64,000 bases of DNA from assembly GCF_042677205.1 (NCBI RefSeq), contig NZ_JBHTIU010000022.1, positions 22,122-86,121 on the forward strand, in the 5' to 3' direction. The notes under the pieces are model-generated. The model was not told the DNA's origin, searched no databases, and was given only the letters and a program-made list of their open reading frames with translations. The position numbers and the translations under genes are program-made. Positions within the stretch are counted from its first letter, which is position 1; the number at the start of each line of letters is the position of its first letter. The stretch comes from Paenibacillus_L residui. GTDB taxonomy: Bacteria; Bacillota; Bacilli; Paenibacillales; NBRC-103111. Of the stretch, positions 44,383-52,534 are shown one piece after another.

Positions 44383-44440
44383 AAAATCACCTTCCGAATA
44401 GTCATATTTTCAGCCTCACGGTTTAGATAGGGGCCAAAAA

Positions 44441-44596
44441 AAACACAAAACCACCTCTCAATTAAAATGAAAGATGGTCGGTTGCACTACTAGCTCCATC
44501 TATCCCAAGTGCCCACATAAGGAATAGACTTCAACGCTCCCCTATACAATTTTTCAGGTCGGTAATCCTTGATGTTGTTAATATTTTTAATAATCT
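44441..44596 (-). ncRNA. Conserved structured RNA with terminator, copy 2
   Basis: Partner of the RNA at 39502-39641. A 34-base block is identical between the two, and the hairpin stem changes in a pair-keeping way (TCTATTCC with GGGATAGA here). The terminator stem is ACCATCTTTCA with TGAGAGGTGGT (44450-44478), different in sequence from copy 1 but still paired, followed by a T-rich run. A TATAAT box at 44603-44608 puts the 5' end near 44596. The 73-aa gene starts just downstream. Confidence 0.65.
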
Positions 44597-44603
44597 ACCT
44601 CTA

Positions 44604-44959
44604 TTATATAATGATTTCCAGTTTTGAAAACCCAAAATATTATTGCGCTTTCATAGGATTTGACAAAGTTTTTTTATCAGCGTCAAAAGTCTCTTGTTTT
44701 GGCGAAAAACGTAAATTAATCGCTTGGAAATTACGACTTAAGGCTGTCTGTTCCGGTGATGTCCGTTTAGTCCAAAAGTGGTCTTTAAGTTCTTCAGAAC
44801 TAGAATTTGGCCGCTATTTATTTTGCTAAAATATGGCCTGTTTCCTATTTTTCGGATTCACTGCGGCTGCCCTTGCCCGAAAATATTAAAGCGGCTTACT
44901 CAGGGAAGCCGCATGAATAATGCATAGATGGCAAGCCACAACGGAACGGGCCGGGCGGC
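44604..44959. other. AT-rich intergenic region
   Basis: No convincing gene. A plus-strand open frame at 44569-44829 has no ribosome site and unusual composition. The minus strand contains AACGGACATCACCGGAACAG, a type of word that I associate with Paenibacillus intergenic repeats, but only one copy is seen here. Confidence 0.3.
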
Positions 44960-45463
44960 CTATATGCTTTCCGCGTTTTTCTTCTGGTCATACGAAAGCA
45001 CATAGGGAAGGTGATAGACGTAAGTCCCATTCTCGGCGATCTTCAAATGAGCGAATCCCTGCTCTCTTAAAGACTCCAAATATTGCTTCGCTACTTCCAG
45101 CGAGAACTCGGATCCCAAGGCAATATCTGCAGGAGTGACGAGACCGTCCTGGGATACGGCAATGGCCAGCACGATTTTCTCCAATTGCTGATCCTTGGAG
45201 GGGTCATAATCCGGCTCCGGCAGGTCATATTTTGTTTTCTTCAGATGACCGAGAATATAGAGGGCAACGCCGAGCGGAAGAATCCCGAACAGAAGAATCA
45301 TAATGAGAAATAACCCGATTTCATCCACTCCGTTCGTCAGCATAACAATAAACCAAAGAATACTCCAAATAATCATTAATACAGCGGCAGTTTTTAATAG
45401 AGCCCGTTTTGTCTTGAACCACAATCTTCTGACCAACAGATTGCTGTCTCTGTCTTTCTTCAT
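44960..45463 (-). CDS. Hypothetical membrane protein with C-terminal winged-helix-like part
   Basis: A 167-residue protein. The start at 45463 (ATG) has GTGAGGT about ten bases upstream; an in-frame GTG lies at 45478. Two membrane helices at about 25-45 and 52-75 are followed by a cytoplasmic part whose segment EKIVLAIAVSQDGLVTPADI to YLESLREQGF looks like a winged-helix domain reading as a helix-turn-helix pair. Similar two-helix proteins are common in Bacillales with no known role. Confidence 0.65.
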   Translation of the reverse strand: MKKDRDSNLLVRRLWFKTKRALLKTAAVLMIIWSILWFIVMLTNGVDEIGLFLIMILLFGILPLGVALYILGHLKKTKYDLPEPDYDPSKDQQLEKIVLAIAVSQDGLVTPADIALGSEFSLEVAKQYLESLREQGFAHLKIAENGTYVYHLPYVLSYDQKKNAESI

Positions 45464-45776
45464 GACCGTAAACCTCACTCAGTTTTTATTAGCCACGCGA
45501 AACGCGGCAAATGGAAATATTTGGACCCGCCCCAAATTAGGCCAAAATTCCTTGTCTCCGTGAATGACCTACTCTCCTTTTCATTTAATCATGTTACGCC
45601 GCCAATTGGAACCATTTCTTTGTCTTTTTTCGATAAATAGACGGAGATACAGATGAAGCACCCCGGCATCCGAACTGAACGACCGCGTAAAATCTTTCCG
45701 CTCGGGCCGGACTTATAGTTTGCTTCCCGTAAAGGGAGGAAAGGGAATCAAAGGTGAAATCGCCGTTTTGAAGTCC
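45464..45776. other. Intergenic region
   Basis: No gene seen. A weak CTTCCC/GGGAGG hairpin near 45721-45737 lies just beyond the end of the FkbH-like gene but lacks a T run in that direction. Confidence 0.35.
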
Positions 45777-47075
45777 CTAGTTGAGCTTCGCTTCAATAAA
45801 GCGGACCACGTTTCCGACAGTTGACAAGGACTCCAGCAGCAGATCGTCTTCATCGAAAACGACCCGGAATTCATTCTCCAGCTCCGCAATCAGTTGAACG
45901 GCCGTCACCGAATCCAGAATCCCGCGGCCGCCCAGCAGCACGGTCTCCGGTCCGACCTCCGGCCGCCCCCATAGCTTGGCTACCAAGCTGATCACTCTTC
46001 GCTCCACCTCATCGCCGTTCCTCTCTTCCACTGGTTCTGTCGCTTTGCGCGGGCTGTGAACATGGATCCAATCCGGCGTCAGATAAGAAACAGGCAGCGG
46101 CAATCCGTACACGGAAAAGTCATCCTTCCTCTCCTGGAGGGTGAATCCAAGCAGCTTCAGCAGCATTAAGGCCGGGCGGTTCCGGCTTTCCGATTTATAC
46201 CCGCAGCGCACCTCCCGCAGCTCAGGATGATCGAGCTGAAGAAGTTCCAGCACGGTCCCCAGGAAGGCATTTCCAATCCCGCGCCCTTCTATCCGGCAGG
46301 AAATGCAGAACAAGCGAATTTCCGCCAGCCCCTCCTCCAGCAGATCCAGCATAGCTACCGCGACAATGCCGTGGTCACCGAATCGGTCCTTGAGCTCCGC
46401 CACATATAGCCTCTTATCTCCCATTTCCATATAATTACGCACAACGTCCTGCGAGACCCTTTCGAGCCCATTGTTCCATTGATTCGTTCGTGCGGCCAAT
46501 TCATAGACCCTGGCCAAATCCTGCTGGCGGGCCGGGCGTACCATCAATTCCATGGAGCAGGAACGCAGGAACTCTTCCCGCATACCGGGAAACTGTCTCT
46601 CTGCGTCCTCCCGCTCAGCCCGGATCAGCATCAGCTCCCTTCGTCTCCCGGCTTCACCCGTTATGGCCGGAGCTTGAAACTCCGGAAAATCAGGAAGCTG
46701 CCCATAGACACCGGCTTCATACACGGCCAACCCCGGCAAGCAGGCCCGGGCTTCCTCCCGCTCGAAAGGATTATCATCGATGAAGGCGGCGGCATCCATC
46801 CCAATGTTCAACCGGCTCACGATTCGGCGTATTCCTTCCGCTTTGGGTGCCCATCCTATTTGCGGATAGATGAAATAATGGGCGAGCCCCAGCTCCTTCA
46901 GCTTCTCCATCGCGTCCTCATGATCATTGCGGCTGGCAATGCTGAGCAGCACGCCGCGCTCATCCAAGCTCCGGAGCACTTCAATGATCCCCGGCCGCAA
47001 GGTCACCCTGCGATCCTCGGACAGAGTTCCCTCCCATAACGTATCGTCCAAATCCCAGATCAGGCATTTGATCAT
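45777..47075 (-). CDS. FkbH-like HAD protein fused to a C-terminal acyl carrier domain
   Basis: A 432-residue fusion. Residues 1-130 are a HAD phosphatase-like domain with the nucleophile motif DLDDT (Asp8, Asp10) and FIDDNPFEREEAR at 98-110. Residues about 170-330 form the acetyltransferase-like second half of FkbH proteins, with RTNQWN at 196-201 and SCRIEGRGIG at 259-268. Residues about 355-432 are a carrier domain with GGRGILDS, Ser389 being the predicted phosphopantetheine site. FkbH proteins load a glyceryl unit from 1,3-bisphosphoglycerate onto a carrier thiol, and here enzyme and carrier are one chain. No polyketide synthase is adjacent. It overlaps the GNAT gene by four bases. Confidence 0.87.
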   Translation of the reverse strand: MIKCLIWDLDDTLWEGTLSEDRRVTLRPGIIEVLRSLDERGVLLSIASRNDHEDAMEKLKELGLAHYFIYPQIGWAPKAEGIRRIVSRLNIGMDAAAFIDDNPFEREEARACLPGLAVYEAGVYGQLPDFPEFQAPAITGEAGRRRELMLIRAEREDAERQFPGMREEFLRSCSMELMVRPARQQDLARVYELAARTNQWNNGLERVSQDVVRNYMEMGDKRLYVAELKDRFGDHGIVAVAMLDLLEEGLAEIRLFCISCRIEGRGIGNAFLGTVLELLQLDHPELREVRCGYKSESRNRPALMLLKLLGFTLQERKDDFSVYGLPLPVSYLTPDWIHVHSPRKATEPVEERNGDEVERRVISLVAKLWGRPEVGPETVLLGGRGILDSVTAVQLIAELENEFRVVFDEDDLLLESLSTVGNVVRFIEAKLN

Positions 47076-47557
47076 TCCGACATCCCCCCATCCTCCGCAG
47101 GATTGGGCGGATTATCCATTACATATTCCATCGTCAGATGAGTAGGCTCGAACCCATAATTTTTGTACAGCACCCTCATCGGAAGATTGCTTACATGGAC
47201 ATGCCCGACAATACGCTTCGCCCCTTGCTCTCTGCAGAGCCGCATCCCTGCATCCAACAAAGCCTCGGCACAGGCGGATCCCCGGTAAGGCTCGGCAATA
47301 TAGAAGCTTTTGAACATAATATATTTCTCCTTGGTGACGAAATTAACCTTGGGGGTCATCCAGAGCCAGCCGGCCGACTGTCCCTCCATCTCTGCCACCA
47401 GCATCCCCTGCTGTTCCTGGGGAATGGCCTTGGCCAGCTTGCGGCGGTGGAATTCCAGATCCGTTACCGCCTCACTGCCGAAGGAAATCACCGAAATCTC
47501 TTTCTCGTATTCCGCTATAATCTCTAGATCGCTCTCTTGTATGGTACGTATTTTCAT
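47072..47557 (-). CDS. GNAT family N-acetyltransferase
   Basis: A 161-residue GNAT enzyme. The acetyl-CoA loop is in the SFYIAEPYRGSACAEALLD stretch around residues 88-106, followed by the C-terminal NLPMRVLYKNYGFEP motif. The target amine or carrier-bound acyl group is unknown. The stop overlaps the FkbH-ACP start (ATGA), and the start lies 33 bases after the polyamine-synthase stop, so the three genes form one operon. A polyamine amine or a glyceryl-carrier intermediate is a reasonable target. Confidence 0.88.
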   Translation of the reverse strand: MKIRTIQESDLEIIAEYEKEISVISFGSEAVTDLEFHRRKLAKAIPQEQQGMLVAEMEGQSAGWLWMTPKVNFVTKEKYIMFKSFYIAEPYRGSACAEALLDAGMRLCREQGAKRIVGHVHVSNLPMRVLYKNYGFEPTHLTMEYVMDNPPNPAEDGGMSE

Positions 47558-47590
47558 ATTCTGTTTTTCCTCCCCGGAGTATCCAATCCG

Positions 47591-48757
47591 TTATATTGAC
47601 TTCTTTTCCTTAAGCTCGAACGTTGCATGGCTGCAGCGGGGGCAGCCTTTGTTTTTCAACTCTTCAATCGTCTTATAGCTCCCTTGAATCCCGACCAGGA
47701 TCGGTTCCCCGCACTGCTTGCACCCGTAAGTGCGCATAGTCCTCCTGACCTCTCCGGTATAGATCGCATCCTCGAAACGACCGCTAATATCGGGGCGAGT
47801 ATGCTCCGTTGACTTCAGAATGAACATTTGTCCGCGGTTTCCGATCATCTCGGCTCCCTCGTATTCATTAAAGGAGGGAATCGTTTCACTGACGGTCAAG
47901 CCCATCTGAATGAATTCACGCTGCATGGCCAGCATGAAGTCGGGTGACTTATGAGCGAAGGAGAAGAACACAGGCAGCCCCTTCCCCGGCTTCAATGCGC
48001 TAATTCCCCGCGAGAGAAAAAGAACCATTCCCTGCAAAGTATAAGGCGGATCGGTGAAGAAGCAATCGTATTGCCCGTACAGCTTCTCCGGCAGAGGCTC
48101 GCGCAAATCAGCGTGATGACAGGTGATCGGCAGATTTTCCCTCTCTGCTATATCACTAATATAACTTAAAAATCGCTCGTCAATATCAACAACATCGATC
48201 ATACCCTTCGGCCCGGAGGCTGACGGAAACAGTCTTTTGAGCAAAAAGCCAAGCGACACGCTGACAAGATCGTCATCGCCTACGCATAATATTTTTTTAC
48301 CTATGAGAGTATGGTTTCTCAAGCATAGAACCGCCCGGCTCAAGCTGGTCTCCAAGGTGCATTTGGATTGATCGATCTGCACATTAACCTGCGGACGGCG
48401 ATGGAAGCATTCCTGCAGCATCGCCAGAAGCTCGGCCAATTCCGATTTCCAATCGAATTCCTTCTCCATGAGCCTCAGATACAGCCGCTTATCGATTCCC
48501 TCGTACTTCCGTTCCCGCTCAATATAAGCTTGGCCTGCCGGAGTACAATGAACCCCGCGCTCCTGCTGCAAGGCTCCCGCACGGATCAATTCCTTCTTGA
48601 TGGCGGCCGCAACGGGAAGCGGAAGCAAAGTTTTTCTCGCCAACTCCTTCGTAGAAATTCCCGGTCTTAAATAGCATTCCAGGAAAAGCTGCTCGATCAC
48701 CCGGATTCCTTCCTGCAATTGTACATGGGCACTGGCTTCATTTATATAATCCTTCAT
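47591..48757 (-). CDS. Branched-chain polyamine synthase homologue (BpsA family)
   Basis: A 388-residue protein of the N4-bis(aminopropyl)spermidine synthase family, first known from thermophiles, where it transfers aminopropyl groups to spermidine. The start at 48757 follows AGAGAGG; a longer frame runs into the repeat elements and is rejected. Residues 15-85 form a winged-helix domain. The Rossmann catalytic domain follows with GDDD at 160-163, VDIDERF near 190 and DPPYT at 236-240. The C-terminus adds a zinc-ribbon with CxxC at 346/349 and 372/375. It is the first gene of a three-gene operon with the GNAT and FkbH-ACP genes. Confidence 0.85.
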   Translation of the reverse strand: MKDYINEASAHVQLQEGIRVIEQLFLECYLRPGISTKELARKTLLPLPVAAAIKKELIRAGALQQERGVHCTPAGQAYIERERKYEGIDKRLYLRLMEKEFDWKSELAELLAMLQECFHRRPQVNVQIDQSKCTLETSLSRAVLCLRNHTLIGKKILCVGDDDLVSVSLGFLLKRLFPSASGPKGMIDVVDIDERFLSYISDIAERENLPITCHHADLREPLPEKLYGQYDCFFTDPPYTLQGMVLFLSRGISALKPGKGLPVFFSFAHKSPDFMLAMQREFIQMGLTVSETIPSFNEYEGAEMIGNRGQMFILKSTEHTRPDISGRFEDAIYTGEVRRTMRTYGCKQCGEPILVGIQGSYKTIEELKNKGCPRCSHATFELKEKKSI

Positions 48758-48794
48758 GGTTATAACCTCTCTTACTTTCAAAATAGGTAGAACT

Positions 48795-48905
48795 ACCTGC
48801 AAAGTGACATATGGCCTCCGAAGCGTATCCGTCCGCAACCTGAAAGGGCGGCGTCTAAATCTTCCTCTAACGCGGTCGCTCTTCTTGCTTACTTTGCGGG
48901 GAGCC
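48795..48905. repeat. Short inverted-end element, copy A
   Basis: A diverged copy of an element whose full form begins CCCCACAAAGTGACGC and ends ACTTTGCGGGGAGCC. Here the left end is mutated (ACCTGCAAAGTGAC) and the right end intact. The inside contains CGAAGCGTATCCGTCC and CGCGGTCGCTCTTCTTGC. It overlaps the upstream region of the polyamine-synthase gene. Confidence 0.75.
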
Positions 48906-48914
48906 TCGAACATT

Positions 48915-49054
48915 CCCCACAAAGTGACGCTCGGCCTTCGAAGCGTATCCGTCCGACACCCTGAAAGGGTCGGCTTCTAAACCTTCCTCTAAACGCGGTC
49001 GCTCTTCTTGCTTTGCTTCGATAATGGTTTATACATTGCTTTGAGGGGAGCCCC
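48915..49054. repeat. Short inverted-end element, copy B
   Basis: About 140 bp, from CCCCACAAAGTGACGC to GCTTTGAGGGGAGCCC. It shares the CGAAGCGTATCCGTCC, CCTTCCTCTAAACGCGGTCG and TTCGATAATGGTTTATACA segments with the others. Confidence 0.8.
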
Positions 49055-49169
49055 GAAACATAAAAAAACAGAGGATGAACATAAGCGTTCACCCTCTGCC
49101 CGAATCGGCTTATCGCGAAAGAAAAGGATGGAAATCCTTACACTTCTCCCGCAAAATAAGCAACAGTAA

Positions 49170-49192
49170 AGCCGTGCTCAAGAAGCACGGCT
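49170..49192 (-). terminator. Hairpin at the 3' end of the 49.3 kb RNA
   Basis: AGCCGTGCT and AGCACGGCT form a 9-bp stem, followed on the minus strand by TTTACTGTT. The T run is short, so termination strength is uncertain. Confidence 0.55.
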
Positions 49193-49223
49193 CTCCGTTA
49201 TCCGTTAGGTATGGTAGATGACC

Positions 49224-49468
49224 GTTGTTCTTAACTAATGGGTCCTCCCACGAATCCATACGGAAATAAACCACCTCAAATGCGCGAATTTCACCCGTCC
49301 AGCGTACAGACGACAGAAGACGTCGCACAGAAATATCAGAACGGAAAAGAACCAGTCTGCCCTTGCCCTGATATTGTGGTATCCCTCATGGAAATGGAAG
49401 AGACCTTATGAAATTGATTAGTTAAGAACAACCGCCGACATCAAGACATCCCCTATATTTTGAAAGTT
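49224..49468 (-). ncRNA. Probable structured RNA with 16-bp closing helix
   Basis: On the minus strand GTTGTTCTTAACTAAT (49417-49432) is exactly complementary to ATTAGTTAAGAACAAC (49224-49239), closing about 209 bases. Inside, AATATCAG/CTGATATT, ACCAC/GTGGT and CGAC/GTCG helices can form, giving a rod-like molecule. A promoter at 49475-49503 (TTGCTT, 17 bases, TATAAT) points into it and a hairpin ends it. The open frame inside has no ribosome site. Size and shape recall 6S RNA, but I cannot confirm the identity. Confidence 0.55.
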
Positions 49469-49474
49469 GCTCTA

Positions 49475-49503
49475 ATTATAGTTCAAATAAAGCGGGAAAG
49501 CAA
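49475..49503 (-). promoter_or_regulatory. Predicted promoter of the 49.3 kb RNA
   Basis: On the minus strand TTGCTT (49498-49503) and TATAAT (49475-49480) have a 17-base spacer. Confidence 0.55.
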
Positions 49504-49697
49504 GCGCTGTTAACGACCTCAGCGGCGGCCCTTTGTTCCGGACTGCCATTGTTTTTGCGCTGCACCTTCTGTCCGCCTGTTCTCATCTCCACCGCCATTT
49601 GAAGAAATATTCCACCGCAAATGTCAAAATCAAATAAAATTGTTCGGCTGTAACCGAGTCAATCATGCTATAATGTGGGCAAACGCTCATAGGATGA

Positions 49698-49836
49698 CCC
49701 CACAAAGTGACGCATAGCTTTCGCAGCTTATTCCGTCTGCACTCCAACGGAGTCGGCGTCTATACCTTCCTCTAATCGCGGTCGTTCTTCATGATTTGCT
49801 TCGATAAAGGTTTATACAGTACTTTGCGGGGAGCCC
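49698..49836. repeat. Short inverted-end element, copy C
   Basis: About 139 bp with intact ends CCCCACAAAGTGACGC and ACTTTGCGGGGAGCC. The inside matches copy B with scattered differences. A TATAAT box at 49669-49674 just before it could start transcription of the DUF4127 gene through copies C and D. Confidence 0.8.
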
Positions 49837-49844
49837 CAAACATT

Positions 49845-49902
49845 CCCCACAAAGTGACGCGTGGCCTACGAAGCGTATTCCGGGTACTTTGCGGGGAGCC
49901 CC
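49845..49902. repeat. Short inverted-end element, copy D, internally deleted
   Basis: Only 58 bp: intact left end, CGAAGCGTATTCC, then directly the right end ACTTTGCGGGGAGCC. It ends 28 bases before the DUF4127 start and could fold as one hairpin in that mRNA leader. Confidence 0.75.
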
Positions 49903-49930
49903 AGAACTTACAGCTTAAGGAGGATTTATT

Positions 49931-51487
49931 TTGAATCGTATTGTTTTACTGCCGCTGGATGAAAGACCGTGCAATGTAGATTATCCCGAGCAGCTTGCCC
50001 GTTTGGGCGGCCTGCCTCTTTCCGTACCGCCGTTTTCCATGTTGGGGGATAAGAAACGCCCGGCGGATTGTGATCAACTCGCCCAATGGCTGAAGCAAGA
50101 GGCCGAACAGGCAGACAGCCTTATCCTTTCGATCGATATGCTCGTGTATGGCGGCATCGTCCCCTCTCGGCTGCACCATTACAGCCCCGAGCAATGCCAA
50201 GAAAGAATCGATCTGCTTCGGGAATTAAAGCTGAGTCGTCCGAATTTGAAAATTTATGCCTTTAATTTGATCATGAGGACGCCGGCCGCGAGCAGCAACG
50301 ATGAAGAGCCGGATTATTACGCGGAGTACGGAAGCTCCATCTTCCGCTATTCCTGGCTTAAGGACAAGCAGGAACGCGAGGAGCTCGATGCTGAAGAACA
50401 GCAGGAATGGGAAGAACTGCTACGCAAGATTCCGGAGGAAGTGCTGACAGAGCATCTGCATCGCAGGAGCGTTAATTCCTATGTCAATGAATATTCCATC
50501 CGGCTGGCCGAGGAAGGAATTATAGACTTCCTGATCATTCCTCTGGATGATAATGCCCATTATGGCTTCTCCGCTATGGAGCAGCGCAGGCTGCTTTTCC
50601 TGACTGAGGAATTGGGCCTCATGGACCGGGTATTCCTATATCCGGGAGCGGACGAAATCGGGTGTACGCTGGTCGCGAGAGTGTTCTGCGAAACTATGGA
50701 CTACCATCCGGAAATCTTCGTCCGGTACTCGTCTACCCAAGGACCTTTCGTGATTCCCCGGTATGAGGACCGCAGCCTGAATGAAAGCATCAAATCGCAT
50801 ATTACTGCAGGGGGAGCCTTCATGGCGGACTCATCGCATGAGGCGGATTTAGTGCTGATGGTCCATTCGCCGCCGGTCGGACAGAAGGATGCCGCCGAAT
50901 CGTCGAGAGCTTTCCGCGACCGGCACCGCTCCTACTTCTCGGAGGTTCATTTCAATGAATTCATTCAAGCGATGCGCAACTACACATCCAAAGGCAAGAC
51001 CGTAGCGCTCGCGGACGTGGCCAATTCCAACGGCAGCGACCACACCTTCATGAAAATGGTGTCCCGCTCCGGACTTCTGCCGAAGCTGGCAGGTTATTCG
51101 GCCTGGAATACGTCCGGGAATACTTTGGGAACGGTAATTGCCCACGGAATTATCGAGTCTTACTACCGCCGTCCCGGACTGCGGCAAGATGAGGACCGCC
51201 TGCATCTTAGCCGGGAATTCTATCTGCTTCGCCTGATAGAGGACTGGGGATATCAGGCGCTTGTCCGCTCCGACATTACGAAGAATGTTCTGCCCGGTCT
51301 CGGGGCCAATTACTTCGATGTCGCTCACGTATACGATACAGTGACCGCAACTGTTTGGCAGAAGCTCACCGAATTTGTAGAAACCTACCTGCAGGATCTG
51401 CAGCCGGAACGAATTCATCTGGAGCAGGTGGAAATGCCTTGGAAGCGAATGTTCGAGGTCGGATTGAAGGTCAAGCTGGACCGATAG
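49931..51487 (+). CDS. DUF4127 family protein
   Basis: A 518-residue protein of the DUF4127 family, typical of Paenibacillus and relatives, function unknown. The opening RIVLLPLDERPCN is the family hallmark. Other conserved stretches are SIDMLVYGGIVPSR near 69, the acidic DDNAHYGFSAMEQ near 200, GADEIGCTLVAR near 240, and DVANSNGSDHTFM and GYSAWNTSGNTLGT in the second half. It starts with TTG after AAGGAGGATTTATT. No signal peptide is seen. Its leader includes two of the inverted-end elements, and a strong terminator follows at 51547-51585. Confidence 0.9.
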   Translation: MNRIVLLPLDERPCNVDYPEQLARLGGLPLSVPPFSMLGDKKRPADCDQLAQWLKQEAEQADSLILSIDMLVYGGIVPSRLHHYSPEQCQERIDLLRELKLSRPNLKIYAFNLIMRTPAASSNDEEPDYYAEYGSSIFRYSWLKDKQEREELDAEEQQEWEELLRKIPEEVLTEHLHRRSVNSYVNEYSIRLAEEGIIDFLIIPLDDNAHYGFSAMEQRRLLFLTEELGLMDRVFLYPGADEIGCTLVARVFCETMDYHPEIFVRYSSTQGPFVIPRYEDRSLNESIKSHITAGGAFMADSSHEADLVLMVHSPPVGQKDAAESSRAFRDRHRSYFSEVHFNEFIQAMRNYTSKGKTVALADVANSNGSDHTFMKMVSRSGLLPKLAGYSAWNTSGNTLGTVIAHGIIESYYRRPGLRQDEDRLHLSREFYLLRLIEDWGYQALVRSDITKNVLPGLGANYFDVAHVYDTVTATVWQKLTEFVETYLQDLQPERIHLEQVEMPWKRMFEVGLKVKLDR

Positions 51488-51546
51488 CCGGTCCCGGGGG
51501 CAGGGGGGATTAGCCGTTAGCGCCCGTCCCGCCGTTATCAAGCAGC

Positions 51547-51585
51547 AACGCGCGCTGGAAACAGCGCGCGTTGTTCTGTTTTTTC
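51547..51585 (+). terminator. Intrinsic terminator after the DUF4127 gene
   Basis: AACGCGCGCTG and CAGCGCGCGTT form an 11-bp stem with a short GAAA-type loop, followed by a T-rich run. Confidence 0.85.
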
Positions 51586-51654
51586 CCTCTTCTATCGGAT
51601 ACTCGCCTTACTCGGATTGTCCATTAGGTGATAAAAGCTTTTCCTTGGGCAAGG

Positions 51655-51905
51655 ACAGACAGAAGTGCATGTCTTTTTGCAAAAATTCGGTAAATCCCGA
51701 AGAAGACGTGCAAATCTGCTGGTCTTTCCGGCCAAAATGCGTAAAATCAGCAAAACATCCAAATTTACCTGCACTTTTGCTCGTCATTTGCCGGTTTCAG
51801 CCAACCACCTTCCAAAGACCTGCACTTTTGCTCGTCTTTTGCGGTTTTAGCCAACCCACCCGACAATGACCTGCACTTTTGCGGGTCTTTTGCCGGTTGC
51901 AGCTA
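51655..51905. repeat. Diverged copy of the 225-bp repeat family
   Basis: The order of words matches the array at 19.3-20.0 kb: AGAAGTGCATGTCTTTTTGC, then CTGCTGGTCTTTCCGG, then three successive CCTGCACTTTTGC segments. Similarity is clear over the unit but with many substitutions, so this is an older copy. Confidence 0.75.
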
Positions 51906-51956
51906 ACCGTCTTTCTCGCTATAACGCTTTCACGGCCTGGCAGCCGATCCGGTCCG

Positions 51957-52523
51957 TTAAAGTAATTTTCGCTGCAGCAATTCCTCCATCATGGCCCAGC
52001 CTTCCCTGCAGGACTCCTCGACAACCCAAGGCTCGAAACCGAATTGAAGATACATCTGAATCGCTTTCCAGCTTGTCGTTTGCGTGGTCAAATATGCTCT
52101 GTCATGGAAATCGGCCAGACGTTTCATCACATGGGAAAGCAGAGGCTTGGCTAACCCCCGGCCCTGATGCTCCGGTACGATGGCGACCCAGTGTATTCTC
52201 CCATACGGTTCTCCCCGTAACGTGTTGTACCATGCCGTTGTTGTTCCGACGGCGGTTCCCGGCCCGTCTTCCAGAATGAAGCACCGAAGCTGCATTTCAT
52301 CGAGATGCTTCCCGAACTCGCGGTTAAAATGAAGCTCCGCCTGCTCTTGGCTCGGAAACTCTCCGGCCCGCCACTCAATGGCTGCCCATAGATGCTCATC
52401 TCCCGGCCGGAAGGAACGAATCCGGTAAGGGGCCGGCAGAGCAACATCCGGAATGCCCTGCAAATGAGGCCTGATCATGGTCAGAGGGATTTCAGCTACT
52501 TGCGGGTTCCCTTTGATATGCAT
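51957..52523 (-). CDS. GNAT family N-acetyltransferase
   Basis: A GNAT enzyme of about 188 residues. The start at 52523 has GGAGGG five bases upstream, which favours it over the ATG at 52535. The acetyl-CoA site is in HWVAIVPEHQGRGLAKPLLS, a canonical V-x-P-x4-GRG-x-A pattern, followed by the closing KAIQMYLQFGFEP motif. The substrate is unknown. It lies 11 bases behind the small membrane protein gene and is probably co-transcribed with it. Confidence 0.88.
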   Translation of the reverse strand: MHIKGNPQVAEIPLTMIRPHLQGIPDVALPAPYRIRSFRPGDEHLWAAIEWRAGEFPSQEQAELHFNREFGKHLDEMQLRCFILEDGPGTAVGTTTAWYNTLRGEPYGRIHWVAIVPEHQGRGLAKPLLSHVMKRLADFHDRAYLTTQTTSWKAIQMYLQFGFEPWVVEESCREGWAMMEELLQRKLL

Positions 52524-52534
52524 AGAACCCTCCA

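Noticed and set aside
44569..44829. 86-codon plus-strand frame after RNA copy 2
   Set aside because: No ribosome site, overlaps the RNA promoter and shows no recognisable motif.
48758..48922. N-terminal extension of the polyamine-synthase homologue
   Set aside because: The extension is translated from repeat element A, is Arg-rich and has no ribosome site, while ATG 48757 has a good one.
49224..49468. Signal recognition particle RNA
   Set aside because: The universal GGAAGGAAGCAGC-type tetraloop region is not present.
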